From: an uncultured archaeon
GTDB taxonomy: Archaea > Nanobdellota > Nanobdellia > Woesearchaeales > ARS49
Reading direction: 5' to 3'
Length of the DNA stretch: 40,533 nucleotides
Assembly (NCBI GenBank): GCA_902385765.1
Contig: CABMGU010000080.1
Location: 1 to 40,533, forward strand
The notes under the pieces are model-generated. The model worked only from the letters and a program-made list of their open reading frames with translations. It made no database searches and was not told the origin of the DNA. The translations under genes and the position numbers were made by a program. Shown piece after piece: positions 1 to 8,664 of this stretch (its first letter is position 1; every line of letters starts with the position of its first letter).

Positions 1-1
1 C

Positions 2-736
2 CGTGTCAGGCAGTATGAGGATTTGTATTACGCGCCTTCTACTCAGGTTTCTGATGCGTATCAGAAGAAGATGCTGTTCAATGCAGGGATTGTTCATCCG
101 TTCCAGAAGGTGCTGATTGAGAATAATGGCTCTCTTGATTTTGTGCCTGAAGAGGGTCTTGAGCTGGAGTTCTGGAGGTTTACTGACTGCATGTTCCAGT
201 ATGCTCTGGAGAATCATCGTGTTAGGGAAACCAGGGAGATTATGCGCCATTTGTGCGCCGTGTATCATAAGGCTCCTCACGCCAGTGCTGCTGTTTTGAA
301 GAAGAAGGGTTTTGAGGCAGAGCCAGAGGTTGTTATTCCGGTCTATCCTGACCTGATTTTTGGTACGATTGCGCCTCTTGTTGAGGGTGTTGATGCTGAT
401 GAGCTTTCAGTTTATTATAAGGCTTGGAAGAATCCGGATTTTCAGCACAAATTAGAGGCTGAAATTGCCCGCAGGAGCGGTCTTCCTGAGCGCCATATTA
501 TTGTTGCTGGTGTGCCTAATCTGGAAAAGCTGTCTTCAGAATACGCTCCTGTTCGCATTGGCAGTGAGATAAAATCGCTGTTTGAGCTTCGTCCTGAGTA
601 TTCAAGGAATTTTTCAGAAAGGGCTGACCGGATAGCCTGCCTGCGTGTTGCTGTGCATCCGCAAATGTATGGCCTTGCAAGGGCGTTCTTTGAGGAGAAT
701 TCTTTTGCCAGAATTGTTGAGGAAGTTCTTAAATAG
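2..736 (+). CDS. Unknown protein, 5' end outside the window
   Basis: The reading frame is open from the first bases (codons at 2, 5, 8 and on have no stop), so the gene starts upstream of the window. An internal TTG at 23 is the first possible start inside, but the frame continues before it. About 244 residues are visible. The sequence is mixed alpha/beta-looking and soluble, with no signal peptide or membrane helix. I do not recognise the family. The C-terminal part, with VAVHPQMYGLARAFFEEN, is acidic and aromatic. The stop codon overlaps the left arm of the inverted repeat in the promoter of the next gene. Function unknown; that it is a real gene is fairly sure from length and codon use. 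Confidence 0.75.
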   Translation, partial: RVRQYEDLYYAPSTQVSDAYQKKMLFNAGIVHPFQKVLIENNGSLDFVPEEGLELEFWRFTDCMFQYALENHRVRETREIMRHLCAVYHKAPHASAAVLKKKGFEAEPEVVIPVYPDLIFGTIAPLVEGVDADELSVYYKAWKNPDFQHKLEAEIARRSGLPERHIIVAGVPNLEKLSSEYAPVRIGSEIKSLFELRPEYSRNFSERADRIACLRVAVHPQMYGLARAFFEENSFARIVEEVLK

Positions 737-760
737 TAATACTTATATACTTGTATTACT
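735..760 (+). promoter_or_regulatory. Promoter and probable operator of vapBC-like pair
   Basis: A perfect inverted repeat AGTAATAC (735-742) / GTATTACT (753-760) brackets the TATA-like core TTATATAC. The core is centred about 26 bases before the ATG at 772, so the transcript is probably leaderless. An operator overlapping the TATA box fits the usual autoregulation of VapBC modules. The repeat is seen directly; its binding by the antitoxin is inference. Confidence 0.65.
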
Positions 761-771
761 TTATTACCTTT

Positions 772-1017
772 ATGGGCGAAGTTAAAACTATTAAGGGAAT
801 TGATGATGAAACCTGGGCTGATTTTAAGGGTCTTGCTGTCAGGAACAGGATGAAGGCTGCGACGATGTTCAAGGTTATGGTCGATGAATATGAGAGAAAA
901 ACATCGAGTTTCTGGGATGACATATTCAGGCATAAGTCTATTTTTTCTCCTAAGGAGTACGAAGAGATTGAGGCGCGGATGAAAAAAATTCGCAAGGAGT
1001 ATGGCTGGAGAATATGA
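772..1017 (+). CDS. VapB-like antitoxin
   Basis: An 81-residue protein beginning MGEVKTIKGIDDETWADFK. The ATG at 772 is preferred over an upstream ATG at 751, which would lie inside the promoter/operator; 772 also sits at leaderless distance from the TATA box. The N-terminal half resembles ribbon-helix-helix antitoxins (a short strand, then a helix with DETWADFKGLAVRN). The charged C-terminus would be the toxin-binding tail. It overlaps the downstream PIN-domain gene by four bases (ATGA), typical of translationally coupled toxin-antitoxin pairs. The family assignment rests mainly on context and length. Confidence 0.7.
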   Translation: MGEVKTIKGIDDETWADFKGLAVRNRMKAATMFKVMVDEYERKTSSFWDDIFRHKSIFSPKEYEEIEARMKKIRKEYGWRI

Positions 1018-1406
1018 CTCTTTTGCTCGATAGCTCGGTTCTTTTTGAGTTGGAAAAAGATAACAAAACTATTGTGAATAGGTTAAAAGAAATGTCTGCT
1101 GGGCATCCGGCAAGAGCGTGTATTTCATTTATGTCCTCGGTTGAATTTTTGTATGGTATAGAGGAAAAAAGTGATGAGGAGAAAGCCGAGGCAAAGGAGT
1201 TTTTGTGGAAATTCTGTGTTCTGCATACTACTAATGAGACTGCGGCGTGGCTGGCTTATTTGAAGCACAAATACGATAAGCTTGGAAAGCCCAAATCGAT
1301 TTCCGGCCTGTTCATCGCAAGCCAGGCGCTCGAGCATAAACTGACCTTGGTCACAAAAGACCGTGACTTTGAGGACATTTCAGAAATAAAGAAAATTATT
1401 GTTTAA
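1014..1406 (+). CDS. vapC: VapC-like PIN-domain toxin ribonuclease
   Basis: 130 residues, the usual VapC length. PIN-domain landmarks are visible: LLLDSSVL with Asp6, SSVEFLYG with Glu44, and the C-terminal LVTKDRDF with Asp116. In most VapC proteins a further Asp precedes the hydrophobic LIAA-type motif. Here the motif is SGLFIAS, with Gly98 (codon GGC at 1305) where the acid is expected. The protein would act as an Mg-dependent endoribonuclease on tRNA or rRNA if active, held in check by the product of the upstream gene. It overlaps that gene by ATGA, and its end overlaps the convergent gene at 1403 by four bases. Family is sure; full activity is doubtful. Confidence 0.88.
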   Translation: MTLLLDSSVLFELEKDNKTIVNRLKEMSAGHPARACISFMSSVEFLYGIEEKSDEEKAEAKEFLWKFCVLHTTNETAAWLAYLKHKYDKLGKPKSISGLFIASQALEHKLTLVTKDRDFEDISEIKKIIV

Positions 1407-2077
1407 TCTTCGCCGAATATGAATTCTTTTGCCCAGCGGATTAGGAAGAATCCTCTGCCCTTCTTTGGCTTTTCAATAGTTGACTGTTTTTGTTTTGTGG
1501 CTTTTGGCTTTTCAGCAATTTCTTCAGCCTTGGCTTTCTGGACTTTTGGCTTTCTGGCGATTTTGATTTTTTTGACAGGCTCTGCCTTGACTGGTTTGAG
1601 TTTAATCTCAGTCTTTACAATTTTCTCTTCATCAGGCTCTGGCTCTAATGGTTCCGGTCCTGGCATTGGCTCTGGTCCTGGAGCAGGGAATGGTTCTGGC
1701 ATTGGAGGATGTGGAGTTATTGGTTCTCTGTATGATGCAGGTATGAATTCGGCTCCGAGCTCTTCTGATACTCCTTTTACGAAATGCCTTGTTTTTGCCT
1801 CTACTTCGTCGCATTCGTTTGGGAAAGCGTCCATTGAAAGCTCGAACAGTTCAAGTGTTCTTTGTACTTCCTTTGAGAAGTCTGATTTTGATACTCCTAG
1901 TATGAATCTGGCTCTCATAGTTGTTGCCAGGTATTTTACCTCTTTGAGGACGTTTTTTTGGACTGAGTCGCTTTGCTCCCAGCCTCCTTCTATTTTGCTT
2001 TCAAGCCAGGAAAAGTACGGTCCTATTCTTCTTGAATAGACGTCCATGTCGATCTCTGTTACTGCTTCTTGTGGCAT
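1403..2077 (-). CDS. Unknown protein with Pro-rich and Lys-rich C-terminal tail
   Basis: I place the start at the ATG at 2077 (MPQEAVTEIDMDVYSR). A TATA-like TTTAAAAA sits at about 2101-2108, giving a leaderless transcript; the longer frame to 2149 would run through the promoter of the divergent kinase gene. The 224-residue product has an N-terminal helical domain of about 120 residues, a Pro/Glu-rich linker (repeats like PEPMPGPEPLEPEP), then a Lys-rich tail ending in FLIRWAKEFIF, which could be a short amphipathic membrane-contacting helix. No known domain recognised. It is divergent from the adenylate kinase-like gene and convergent with vapC. Confidence 0.72.
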   Translation of the reverse strand: MPQEAVTEIDMDVYSRRIGPYFSWLESKIEGGWEQSDSVQKNVLKEVKYLATTMRARFILGVSKSDFSKEVQRTLELFELSMDAFPNECDEVEAKTRHFVKGVSEELGAEFIPASYREPITPHPPMPEPFPAPGPEPMPGPEPLEPEPDEEKIVKTEIKLKPVKAEPVKKIKIARKPKVQKAKAEEIAEKPKATKQKQSTIEKPKKGRGFFLIRWAKEFIFGED

Positions 2078-2152
2078 ATTCTCGGGTTGCAGAAAGCCCG
2101 TTTTTAAATCTTGCGCTAAAATTAATATAGAGAATATATATTCAAGCACAAA

Positions 2153-2770
2153 ATGGCAAAAGATTCCAGGATTCCGTCTGTTTTATTGTTTGGTATCCCC
2201 TGTGCAGGGAAAGGAACTGTCGGAAAAGCTATTGCAAAAGAACTGCCAAGGCATTTTTTCTATCTTTCCTCAGGCGATATGGTTCGTGAAACCTCTAAGC
2301 TCCAAAGCCGTATTGCAGACGAGCTTAATGATTATCTCAGGCGTGGCGAGCTTGTTCCTGACAGTATTATGGTTCCGATGTATAAGGAGGGCGTTATTTG
2401 CAGAAAGATTTACGGAAATATCAGTTCAGACCATACTTTGCTTGTTGACGGCATGTGCCGTACTGCTGAGCAGGCAGAAGAGTTGGCTGATTTGCTTGAT
2501 TTTAAGGAGGTTTTGCATCTTGATAATGTTCCCAAAGCCGAGGTGCTTGAAAGGTGCAAAAAACGGGGTGAAGGCAGGATTGATGATACGCCAGAGGCAA
2601 TGTCGCGTCGTATTAAAGAGTACTGGGATGTTACCTGGCCTGCTTTGGACTATTTCCACAGGAATCACATTTCCATACACCCATTGAACGCACTGCTGCC
2701 GAAAGATATGGTTGTCAAGAATGCTGTTGATTATATGAAGGCGAGGTATCGCATAACAAGCGAGTGGTGA
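2153..2770 (+). CDS. adk: Adenylate kinase-like nucleoside monophosphate kinase
   Basis: 205 residues. The P-loop GIPCAGKGT lies at residues 14-22. The AMP-site motif SSGDMVRE follows at about 39-46, DGMCRTAEQAE takes the place of the usual DGFPR element, and a short zinc-free LID carries GRIDDTPEAMSRRIKEY. The enzyme would catalyse ATP + AMP to 2 ADP in the cytoplasm. The DGMCRT variant replaces the normally conserved Pro with Cys, so the substrate could be another NMP. It is divergent from the gene at 2077 and convergent, without any gap, with the 50-codon gene at 2771. Family assignment is firm; exact specificity less so. Confidence 0.85.
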   Translation: MAKDSRIPSVLLFGIPCAGKGTVGKAIAKELPRHFFYLSSGDMVRETSKLQSRIADELNDYLRRGELVPDSIMVPMYKEGVICRKIYGNISSDHTLLVDGMCRTAEQAEELADLLDFKEVLHLDNVPKAEVLERCKKRGEGRIDDTPEAMSRRIKEYWDVTWPALDYFHRNHISIHPLNALLPKDMVVKNAVDYMKARYRITSEW

Positions 2771-2923
2771 TTATCTTTTTAGTCCGTCTTTTGTGCTTGG
2801 CACTTCGCAGGTGCAGAAGTCTTTGCCAAAACCGCATATCGGGCATACCTGTTCGAGTGCTTTTTTGCAGCATAGCCCTTTTTTGAGGTATATCTTTCCG
2901 CAGGTGTGGCATTTGAAGTTCAT
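2771..2923 (-). CDS. 50-residue zinc-ribbon-like microprotein (8 Cys)
   Basis: An ATG at 2923 opens a 50-codon frame ending at TAA 2771, directly abutting the adk stop. The protein starts MNFKCHTCGKIYLKKG and has eight cysteines: pairs CHTC and CPIC, a CC doublet, and a C-x-C pair. This is enough for two zinc sites. A TATA-like TTTATATAGG at about 2944-2953 lies some 26 bases upstream, so the gene has its own leaderless promoter. Its 17 percent Cys content and correctly placed promoter argue for a real gene despite its size. Probably a nucleic-acid or protein-binding adaptor; no specific family recognised. Confidence 0.72.
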   Translation of the reverse strand: MNFKCHTCGKIYLKKGLCCKKALEQVCPICGFGKDFCTCEVPSTKDGLKR

Positions 2924-3042
2924 AGCTGCCTATATAATAAAGTCCTATATAAACCCTTCTTCAGCCTAAAATAACCACTCCTTAGTGACTACAAAACCGA
3001 AAGATTTATAAAGATAGAAAGCTATATGTTTATCGACTGAAA

Positions 3043-3771
3043 ATGGCTAATGATTACACTTTGATAAAGGAGATGAAAATGAGTCCTGGAAAGGCTCTTG
3101 AGCTAGCTACCCAAGCAAATCTTTATGCTGACTCTCCTGCAGGTCGCGATTCCTTTTTTGCTGATTTGAATGCTCGCACTGCTGACGGCAGTCTTTCTCC
3201 GAGACAGCGCCAGCTTGTTGATATTGCAAGAGAGCATTATGTTCCTTTTGCTCAGAACAGGTGGGGACAAAAAGCCGGCTGGTACATAATGGGTGCCGCA
3301 GGTGTTGCCTTGGCAAGTACTTTAATGGTCGGTAGTATTACCTCATCCTCTTGGCAGGTTAAAGAACAGCAGCACAGGATGGAGCAGAAGTATAATCGAG
3401 CCGTTTATCTCACCGGTCATACCCCTTTTAATTATAACAGCAATAAATCTCTTGAAGCAAATCTTAAAGACGTTCAGACAGACGCTCAGAAAGACCGCGA
3501 AGGCGGAAGAGGAGTATTGTACCTTTTAGGCGGTTTGGGCTTGCTTGCAGGGCTTTTAGGACTTACGGGTTATAAGCTTAGAGCAAGAGATTTAGCTCAG
3601 CGTGCAAATCGAGCTGCAGGCGCAGGTCCTAATCCGAAACCAACAGCCCCAGTTCCACCGGCTCCAGCATTACCAGCACCAACTCCTGTTCCAGTTTTAC
3701 CAGCTCCAGCAGTTCCGGCATTACCAGGACCAGCTCCTAATCCATTACCTCCTTACGGCGCCAATCCTTAA
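3043..3771 (+). CDS. Two-helix membrane protein with Pro/Ala-rich tail
   Basis: 242 residues. The N-terminus (about 1-80) is soluble and helical. Membrane helices are visible at about 82-101 (WYIMGAAGVALASTLMVG) and 157-178 (VLYLLGGLGLLAGLLGLTG). The segment between them contains a charged coiled stretch. After a basic patch the last 45 residues are a Pro-Ala-rich tail (APVPPAPALPAPTPVP), probably extended. A TATA box GATTTATAAAG is at about 3003-3013. I do not recognise the family. The tail composition suggests a spacer or protein-interaction region at the membrane. Clearly a gene, function unknown. Confidence 0.75.
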   Translation: MANDYTLIKEMKMSPGKALELATQANLYADSPAGRDSFFADLNARTADGSLSPRQRQLVDIAREHYVPFAQNRWGQKAGWYIMGAAGVALASTLMVGSITSSSWQVKEQQHRMEQKYNRAVYLTGHTPFNYNSNKSLEANLKDVQTDAQKDREGGRGVLYLLGGLGLLAGLLGLTGYKLRARDLAQRANRAAGAGPNPKPTAPVPPAPALPAPTPVPVLPAPAVPALPGPAPNPLPPYGANP

Positions 3772-3807
3772 GATACCTTTTTAAATCCGTTATTTCTTTT
3801 CTTAATC

Positions 3808-6800
3808 ATGACTTATGACTTTAAGGTTATAGAGCCTTCAGTCCTGGATTTTTGGAAGGACAGCAAAATCTATGAAAAGGCTGTAAAGAGGAATAAGGGA
3901 AAGAAGCGTTTCTATTACTTGGACGGTCCTCCTTATACTTCAGGCAAGATTCATATCGGTCACGCTTGGGGCAAAGCCCTGAGGGATGCTGTTCTGCGTT
4001 ACAAGCGTATGCAGGGTTTTGATGTTTGGGACCAGCCTGGTTTTGATATGCACGGAATGCCTATTGAGGTTGCAGTGGAAAAAGAGCTTGGCATTAAGAA
4101 CAAGAAGGAGATTCTGAACAAGTTGGGTCTTTCCAGATTTATTGATGAGTGCCAGAAGTTTGCTCTTTCGCAGTTGTGGCCTATGGTTGCCGAGTTTAAG
4201 CGTTTGGGCGTTTGGATGGATTGGGAAAACCCGTATATGACTATTAAGAACGAGTATATTGAGGGTGCCTGGTGGGCTTTGGCTAAGGCTAATGAGAAAA
4301 ATCTTTTGTACATCGGCAAGAAAGTGATGACTTGGTGCCCAAGGTGTGCTACTGCTTTTGCTAAGCACGAGTTGGAGTACGAAACAAGGAATGAGGATTC
4401 TGTTTTTGTAAAGCTTCAGGTCGAGGGCAAGCCTAATGAGTTTTTGATTGTGTGGACGACTACTCCTTGGACTTTGCCTTTCAATATGGCTGTTATGGCT
4501 CATCCTGATTTTAATTATTTGAGGGCAAAGGTAGGCAACGAAGTCTGGATTCTTGCAGAAGCGCTCGCAGCAGGCGTTATTGGCGCTGTTGCTGGCAAGC
4601 AGTATGTGGTTTTGGAAAAGATTAAGGGCGAGAAATTAGCTGGCACGAAGTACGTCCATCCGTTCAGGGACGAGGTTAAGTTCCATCAAAATAATAAGGA
4701 AAAGAATGCTCACCGCGTTATCTTATCCGAGAAGTATGTTGCTACTGATGCTGGCTCTGGTCTTGTTCATTGCGCTCCTGGCTGTGGTCCTGAGGATTTC
4801 GAGGTTGGCAGGGAGTATGGTCTTACAGCATTTAATGAAATTGATGAGCACGGTTGTTTTTCAGATAGTATGGGTCCTTTTGCCGGCTTGGTTGCAAAGC
4901 AGGATGATGACCGTTTTGTGCAGGCTTTGAAGGACAAGAACGCGATTATTGATGTTGTTAAGGTTGAGCACGAGTATGCTCATTGCTGGCGTTGCAAGAC
5001 GCCTGTTATTTTCAGGGCTACTGCTCAATGGTTTTTGGCTGTTGAGAAATTGAAAGATGATATGATTGAAAAAAATAAGAAAGTGTATTGGGTTCCTGAC
5101 TGGGCTGGCAATAAGTGGTTTGACAGCTGGCTGAAATCTTTGCAGGACTGGTGTATTTCGCGTCAGCGTTTCTGGGGTATTCCTTTGCCTATTTGGACTT
5201 GTGTTTGCGGAAAGCACAAGGTCATTTCATCCCGTGCTGAGCTGAAACAACTTTCAGGAAAAGAGCTTGAAAACCTGCACCGTCCTTGGGTTGACCAGAT
5301 TAAGTTAAAATGTGATTGCGGAAAAGAGATGTCTCGTGTTCCTGATGTTCTTGATGTCTGGCTTGATTCTGGTGTTGCGCCTTGGGCTACTTTGAATTAT
5401 CCTTCTGATGAAAAAACTTTCAAAGCGATGGGCTTCCCTGAATTAATCCTTGAAGGCAAGGACCAGATTCGAGGCTGGTTTAACAGTTTGATGTGCATGA
5501 GCATGATTAGTTTTGGTCAGGTTCCTTACAAGGCGGTTTATATGCACGGTTTCATTAATGATTCTCAGGGCAGGAAGATGTCCAAGTCCCTGAAGAATAT
5601 TATTTCTCCTGATGAGATTATCAGCCAGTATGGCGCTGATACTTTGCGTTATTATCAGATTGGCGCTGCCCAGCCTGGTCTGGATTTGAGCTTCAATCAC
5701 GAGGACGCAAAAATCAGGCACAGGAACCTGATTGTTCTTTGGAACGTGCAGAATTTTGTGCTTAGTCTTGCCAAGGAGCTGGACTGCAATCCTGCTGACT
5801 TGGACCCTGTTGTTATGAAGTCTTTGGGCAGTGTGGAAGAGCGTTTTATGCTTTCAAAGCTTAACAGCGCAATCAAGACAGCAACCCGATTGTTTGATGA
5901 GTATCATCTTAATGATATTCCTGCTGTTATCGAAGACCTGTATCTTACTTTGAGCAGGAGTTATATCCAGATGGTTCGTGATAAGGCTTCTGTTGGCGAG
6001 GAGAACGAAAGAAAAGCCGTTCTTTTCACGTCTTACAGATGCCTGTCAAATATCTTGAAATTGTTTGCTCCTATTGCGCCTTTTATTTCTGAGCAGATTT
6101 GGCAGAATTTGAAGAAGGAATTCGGTGGAGAAGAAAGCATTCATTTCTGTGCTTGGCCTAAGGCTGAAGAAAAGGATATTGACGTAAAGCTTGAGAAGCA
6201 GATGACTGTTGCTGACCAGGCTGTTCAGGCAATCCTTGCTGCAAGGGAGAAGGCAAAACTTTCTTTGCGCTGGCCTGTCAAGAAGGTTGAAATCGTCACC
6301 CAAGACGATGCTTTGCTTGTGGCTTTGGAAGAGCTTGAAGACATAATTAAAGTCCAGTCTAATTGCAAGGATGTTCACGGTCATAAGGAGTTTGCTGAGA
6401 TTAAGACTGTTATCAAGGCGAATGCCGGTCCGTTGGGCAAAGCTTTTGGCGCGAAAGCTCCGAAGATTATGGCTAAGATTGCTGAGTTAAGCACGGGCAG
6501 TGTTTTGTCTCAGCTGGCAAAGGATGGAAAGTTTTCTGTGAAGATTGATAAGGAGACTGTTGAGCTTAACAAGGACCACATTATTGTTGTGCGCGAGGTT
6601 CCTAAGAAGTTTGTTGAGGTTGAGTTCCCGCTCGGAATCATTTACCTTAACATCGAACGTTCTCCCGAGCTTGATGCAGAGGGTTTTGCAAGGGAGATTA
6701 TGCGCCGTGTTCAGCAGCTTAGAAAGGAAGCCGGTATGATGAAGGCTGATAAGGCTCACGTTTACGTTCAGTCTGATGCTAATACTGTGAAGATGGTCGA

Positions 6801-6939
6801 GAAGTGGAGTGAGAAGATTTCTGAGAAGTGCGGTGCTTCTGTTAAGATTGGTTCTGCTGAGCCTGCGCGCAAGCACGCGTTTACTGCTGAAGAGACTATT
6901 AAGGATAAATCCTTCAAAATATATCTGGATAAAGCATAA
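3808..6939 (+). CDS. ileS: Isoleucyl-tRNA synthetase
   Basis: 1043 residues, normal length for IleRS. It is a class Ia synthetase charging tRNA-Ile with isoleucine using ATP. The signature HIGH is at residues 49-52 within GPPYTSGKIHIGH, and KMSKS is at 590-594. The CP1 editing domain is marked by VWTTTPWTLPFN and the active-site region by WCISRQRFWGIPLPIW. Cys pairs in CVCGKHK and KCDCGKEM form the expected zinc knuckle. The C-terminal anticodon-binding and extension domains are complete. A TATA-like CTTTTAAATCC is centred about 26 bases upstream, so the message is probably leaderless. It stands alone, with a new promoter before the next gene. Confidence 0.98.
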   Translation: MTYDFKVIEPSVLDFWKDSKIYEKAVKRNKGKKRFYYLDGPPYTSGKIHIGHAWGKALRDAVLRYKRMQGFDVWDQPGFDMHGMPIEVAVEKELGIKNKKEILNKLGLSRFIDECQKFALSQLWPMVAEFKRLGVWMDWENPYMTIKNEYIEGAWWALAKANEKNLLYIGKKVMTWCPRCATAFAKHELEYETRNEDSVFVKLQVEGKPNEFLIVWTTTPWTLPFNMAVMAHPDFNYLRAKVGNEVWILAEALAAGVIGAVAGKQYVVLEKIKGEKLAGTKYVHPFRDEVKFHQNNKEKNAHRVILSEKYVATDAGSGLVHCAPGCGPEDFEVGREYGLTAFNEIDEHGCFSDSMGPFAGLVAKQDDDRFVQALKDKNAIIDVVKVEHEYAHCWRCKTPVIFRATAQWFLAVEKLKDDMIEKNKKVYWVPDWAGNKWFDSWLKSLQDWCISRQRFWGIPLPIWTCVCGKHKVISSRAELKQLSGKELENLHRPWVDQIKLKCDCGKEMSRVPDVLDVWLDSGVAPWATLNYPSDEKTFKAMGFPELILEGKDQIRGWFNSLMCMSMISFGQVPYKAVYMHGFINDSQGRKMSKSLKNIISPDEIISQYGADTLRYYQIGAAQPGLDLSFNHEDAKIRHRNLIVLWNVQNFVLSLAKELDCNPADLDPVVMKSLGSVEERFMLSKLNSAIKTATRLFDEYHLNDIPAVIEDLYLTLSRSYIQMVRDKASVGEENERKAVLFTSYRCLSNILKLFAPIAPFISEQIWQNLKKEFGGEESIHFCAWPKAEEKDIDVKLEKQMTVADQAVQAILAAREKAKLSLRWPVKKVEIVTQDDALLVALEELEDIIKVQSNCKDVHGHKEFAEIKTVIKANAGPLGKAFGAKAPKIMAKIAELSTGSVLSQLAKDGKFSVKIDKETVELNKDHIIVVREVPKKFVEVEFPLGIIYLNIERSPELDAEGFAREIMRRVQQLRKEAGMMKADKAHVYVQSDANTVKMVEKWSEKISEKCGASVKIGSAEPARKHAFTAEETIKDKSFKIYLDKA

Positions 6940-6971
6940 TCTTTTTATAATCTTGATACACAAGCGGTATT

Positions 6972-7733
6972 ATGAAAAAGGTTGTGATATTGGTGGCTTT
7001 GCTTCTTATTCCAGTAGCGTATGCCCAGTTGGATTGGGGTATTACTGATTTCCGTTGTGGCAACAAGATTTTGAACGAGTTTGAGTTGTGCGAGAAGGGC
7101 GTTAATGTCAGTTTTTGTGATGCATTAGGTACTATTCTTAAGATTGATACTGCCTGTGATACAGACCATTGCACGTGCCTTCCAAGGGTTAACAAAGCGT
7201 ACTGTGGCAATAATATCCGTGAGGGTGTTGAAGTGTGTGACGGCACTGGTGATGATAAGTGTCCTGAGTTTGGCGCTGCGATTAATCTGTCTTTGACCTG
7301 CAATCCAAAGACTTGCGGTTGTAATATTAATGAGACTGTTCCTGCAGAATACAATCCTGCTGTTCTAGACCAGTATGCCAATCTTTCCCAGTCTGCTTCT
7401 GTTTGCGGTGACAAGAAGGTTGAGCGTGATGAGGATTGTGACCCTCCTAATACGTTGTGCATCAGGGCTACGAAAGAGACTGGAATTTGCAATGACGAAT
7501 GCAAGTGTGTTCCTCCTGAACTGCTTGGTGTTGAGGAAAAGCCTGTTGAGAACGCTACTTTGCCGGCTGATAATGCTACAGGGAACGTGGCTTCAAATGT
7601 TACTCAAAATGTGACAACAGAGAACGTCACTGCTCCTGAGAATGTTTCAGAAAATGTTACAGCTCCTAAATCTACTGAAGAGCCTGGTTTTTTTGCCAGA
7701 TTGTGGGCTTGGTTCACGGCGTTGTTTAGCTGA
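6972..7733 (+). CDS. Secreted Cys-rich repeat protein with N-glycosylation tail
   Basis: 253 residues. A signal peptide MKKVVILVALLLIPVAYA precedes Gln19. Three repeats of a C-G-(N/D)-K/N-x(4-5)-E-x(3)-C pattern follow (CGNKILNEFELCEKG, CGNNIREGVEVCDG, CGDKKVERDEDCDPP), resembling the Cys-rich DUF4215-like repeats of surface proteins. The region from about 185 to 235 is packed with N-x-S/T sequons. The C-terminus PGFFARLWAWFTALFS is a short hydrophobic segment, possibly a membrane contact. A TATA box TTTTTATAA at about 6942-6950 makes it leaderless. Its stop overlaps the next start (TGATG), so the two are co-translated. Confidence 0.85.
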   Translation: MKKVVILVALLLIPVAYAQLDWGITDFRCGNKILNEFELCEKGVNVSFCDALGTILKIDTACDTDHCTCLPRVNKAYCGNNIREGVEVCDGTGDDKCPEFGAAINLSLTCNPKTCGCNINETVPAEYNPAVLDQYANLSQSASVCGDKKVERDEDCDPPNTLCIRATKETGICNDECKCVPPELLGVEEKPVENATLPADNATGNVASNVTQNVTTENVTAPENVSENVTAPKSTEEPGFFARLWAWFTALFS

Positions 7734-8650
7734 TGAGAACGCTTGTTTTTCTTCTGATTTTGCTGGTTGCTTGTAGTTCAGCGCCTGTTGAAACTAAAGA
7801 GCCAGCGCCTCAGGTTGTTTCCCAGCCGAATGTTACTCCTCCTGTTGTACCGCCTCAGAAGCTTCTTGAGGATCCTGTTACGAGAACTGTGAAGCAGTCC
7901 GGCAGTCTTGGCACTTTTGTTTATGGTTTGTCTGAGGACAATCGTCTTTTGCGTGTTGAGAAGACCGGTGCTTTGTGGCAGTACCATTATGAGAATGGTA
8001 AGTTGTCAGCGATTACTGGTCCTCAGAATTATGAGTTCATTTACCTGCACGACCAATTGTCTGAAATCGAGTCTGGTCCTAACAAGTTGTTTTTCAAGTA
8101 TGATGACCGTGGCAGGCTGATTGAAGTTAAGGGTTTTCAGGAAACGCTTTACATGCAGTATGACAGTTTGAACCGTTTGCACGGCGTGAAGCGCGGTGTT
8201 GCCGGAGAAACTGTTTTTGATTATGATGATAAGGATCGTATCGAGCGCATTACCCGCGGTCCTGCAATCAACGTTTTCTATGATGATAAGAATAGGATTC
8301 GTAATTTTGATGCTGATGACACCAAGTTCATTATTGGTTATTGGCGTGATGACAAGGTTATTGCCCTGTCAGGAAAGACTTTCGGCATAGGGCTTTCAAC
8401 GAGTTATGGTCCTGATTATCCTCCTTTTGATGCAAAGCTGATTTTTGCTGAGGATGACAGTGATTTTACTGCAGCTTACACAGATACTTTGTACAAGGTG
8501 GTTGATGATTACATTTATTGCAAATACGTGCGCCGTTTGAAGGATGTTTCTTTTGACGGCACTAGTTATGCGTTTTTCAATAATTATTTCAAAAAGGGGT
8601 TGCCTGAGTATCTGGCAATGCAGTTTGAGTGTATTCCGTATGAAAACTGA
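7733..8650 (+). CDS. YD/RHS-repeat lipoprotein
   Basis: 305 residues. The N-terminus MRTLVFLLILLVACSS carries a lipobox (LVAC), so Cys14 would be lipid-anchored outside the membrane. A Pro-rich spacer follows. Residues about 85-200 hold roughly five YD-type repeats, for example YDDRGRLIEVKG, YDSLNRLHGVKRG, YDDKDRIERITRG and YDDKNRIRNF. These match the RHS/YD repeat known from bacterial and archaeal surface and toxin proteins, here as a small free-standing set with no toxin domain. It overlaps the preceding Cys-rich secreted protein by one base and likely acts with it at the cell surface. Confidence 0.85.
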   Translation: MRTLVFLLILLVACSSAPVETKEPAPQVVSQPNVTPPVVPPQKLLEDPVTRTVKQSGSLGTFVYGLSEDNRLLRVEKTGALWQYHYENGKLSAITGPQNYEFIYLHDQLSEIESGPNKLFFKYDDRGRLIEVKGFQETLYMQYDSLNRLHGVKRGVAGETVFDYDDKDRIERITRGPAINVFYDDKNRIRNFDADDTKFIIGYWRDDKVIALSGKTFGIGLSTSYGPDYPPFDAKLIFAEDDSDFTAAYTDTLYKVVDDYIYCKYVRRLKDVSFDGTSYAFFNNYFKKGLPEYLAMQFECIPYEN

Positions 8651-8664
8651 TCGTGAATTAAAGT

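Noticed and set aside
1419..2039. 206-codon plus-strand frame, Gly/Ser/Phe-rich
   Set aside because: Mirror of the Pro/Lys-rich minus-strand gene with its own TATA box; composition is what antisense of that gene predicts.
7680..7730. PGF-CTERM-like archaeosortase signal at the end of the Cys-rich secreted protein
   Set aside because: PGF is present, but no long hydrophobic helix and basic end follow; the segment is only about 13 residues.
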